Positions 42,737-42,808 of a DNA stretch of 42,808 nucleotides are shown here, in pieces (positions within the stretch are counted from its first letter, which is position 1; every line of letters begins with the position of its first letter). Below the pieces are notes generated by a model. The model was not told the origin of the DNA, searched no databases, and saw only the letters and a program-made list of their open reading frames with translations. Where the stretch lies: NCBI GenBank assembly GCA_003243195.1, contig QFQI01000017.1, forward strand, positions 1 through 42,808, written 5' to 3'. The stretch comes from Sphingomonas taxi. Lineage in GTDB: Bacteria; Pseudomonadota; Alphaproteobacteria; Sphingomonadales; Sphingomonadaceae. A program made the position numbers and the translations under genes.

Positions 42737-42808
42737 TCAGTGGTTGTCGCGCGGCAGGCCCATGGTCTGCGCGATGCGCTGATACTTCTCCGCGCCCTCC
42801 AGGATCGC
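42737..42808 (-). CDS. C-terminal end of an unrecognised protein (cut by window edge)
   Basis: On the minus strand an open frame runs from the window end to a TGA at 42737, reading ...AILEGAEKYQRIAQTMGLPR then DNH. The amphipathic helix look (EGAEKYQRIAQTMG) and codon use support real coding. No family can be named from 23 residues. It converges on the aldehyde dehydrogenase gene. Confidence 0.55.
   Translation of the reverse strand, partial: AILEGAEKYQRIAQTMGLPRDNH

Overview
The window is high-GC chromosomal DNA with the gene content of an alphaproteobacterium. CtrA, a CtrA-type box, the rpsL-rpsG-fusA-tuf order, a PdhC-type E2 with a separate E3, and a hexuronate and xylose cluster all point to a sphingomonad (Sphingomonas or a close relative). 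No IS element, phage gene, CRISPR array, rRNA or tRNA was seen. Genes are packed tightly, with many ATGA, GTGA and TGATG overlaps. Layout: 1-3537 (minus) is the str operon rpsL, rpsG, fusA and the 5' end of tuf. 3791-9635 holds single housekeeping or accessory genes: an exported amidohydrolase, a LysR regulator facing pirin-wrbA, an M15 carboxypeptidase, an RluA-type pseudouridine synthase and ArfB. 9766-13596 has a secreted DUF1996 protein, a free-Met-R-sulfoxide reductase, an exported M28 peptidase and a degenerate UspA protein. 13722-17108 carries pyruvate dehydrogenase E2, a 70-aa membrane protein, an acyl-CoA thioesterase and E3 (lpdA). 17358-19269 has an AI-2E family permease and ctrA. 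19385-22188 has a CinA-like protein, map and a CAP-domain lipoprotein. 22410-24266 is glnB-glnA with a near-consensus sigma-54 promoter, followed by a serine-hydrolase-fold protein that has lost its catalytic Ser and Asp.

The right third, 25656-42360, is a sugar-acid and pentose utilisation island. A minus-strand run encodes an aldo/keto reductase, an SsuD-like flavin monooxygenase, an MFS permease, UxuA, UxaC, UxuB and a KDG kinase. The last four convert D-glucuronate through fructuronate, mannonate and KDG to KDPG. The first three resemble a sulfosugar desulfonation module (the SmoC/SmoB logic of the sulfo-SMO pathway), which could release a 6-aldehydo sugar near the uronate pathway; this is an inference. 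On the plus strand follow a Gfo/Idh oxidoreductase, an FAD/NAD(P)-binding protein, a GH43 lipoprotein, xylulokinase, xylose isomerase and alpha-ketoglutarate semialdehyde dehydrogenase, the last enzyme of oxidative pentose or sugar-acid pathways.

Most notable observations: RpsL has Arg at position 88, the residue of the classic K88R streptomycin-resistance change; a perfect TTAA-N7-TTAA box overlaps the stop codon upstream of ctrA; the glnB promoter is a 15-of-16 match to the sigma-54 consensus; the hydrolase pseudoenzyme sits beside glnA; and the SsuD-like/AKR/MFS triad is joined to the uronate operon.
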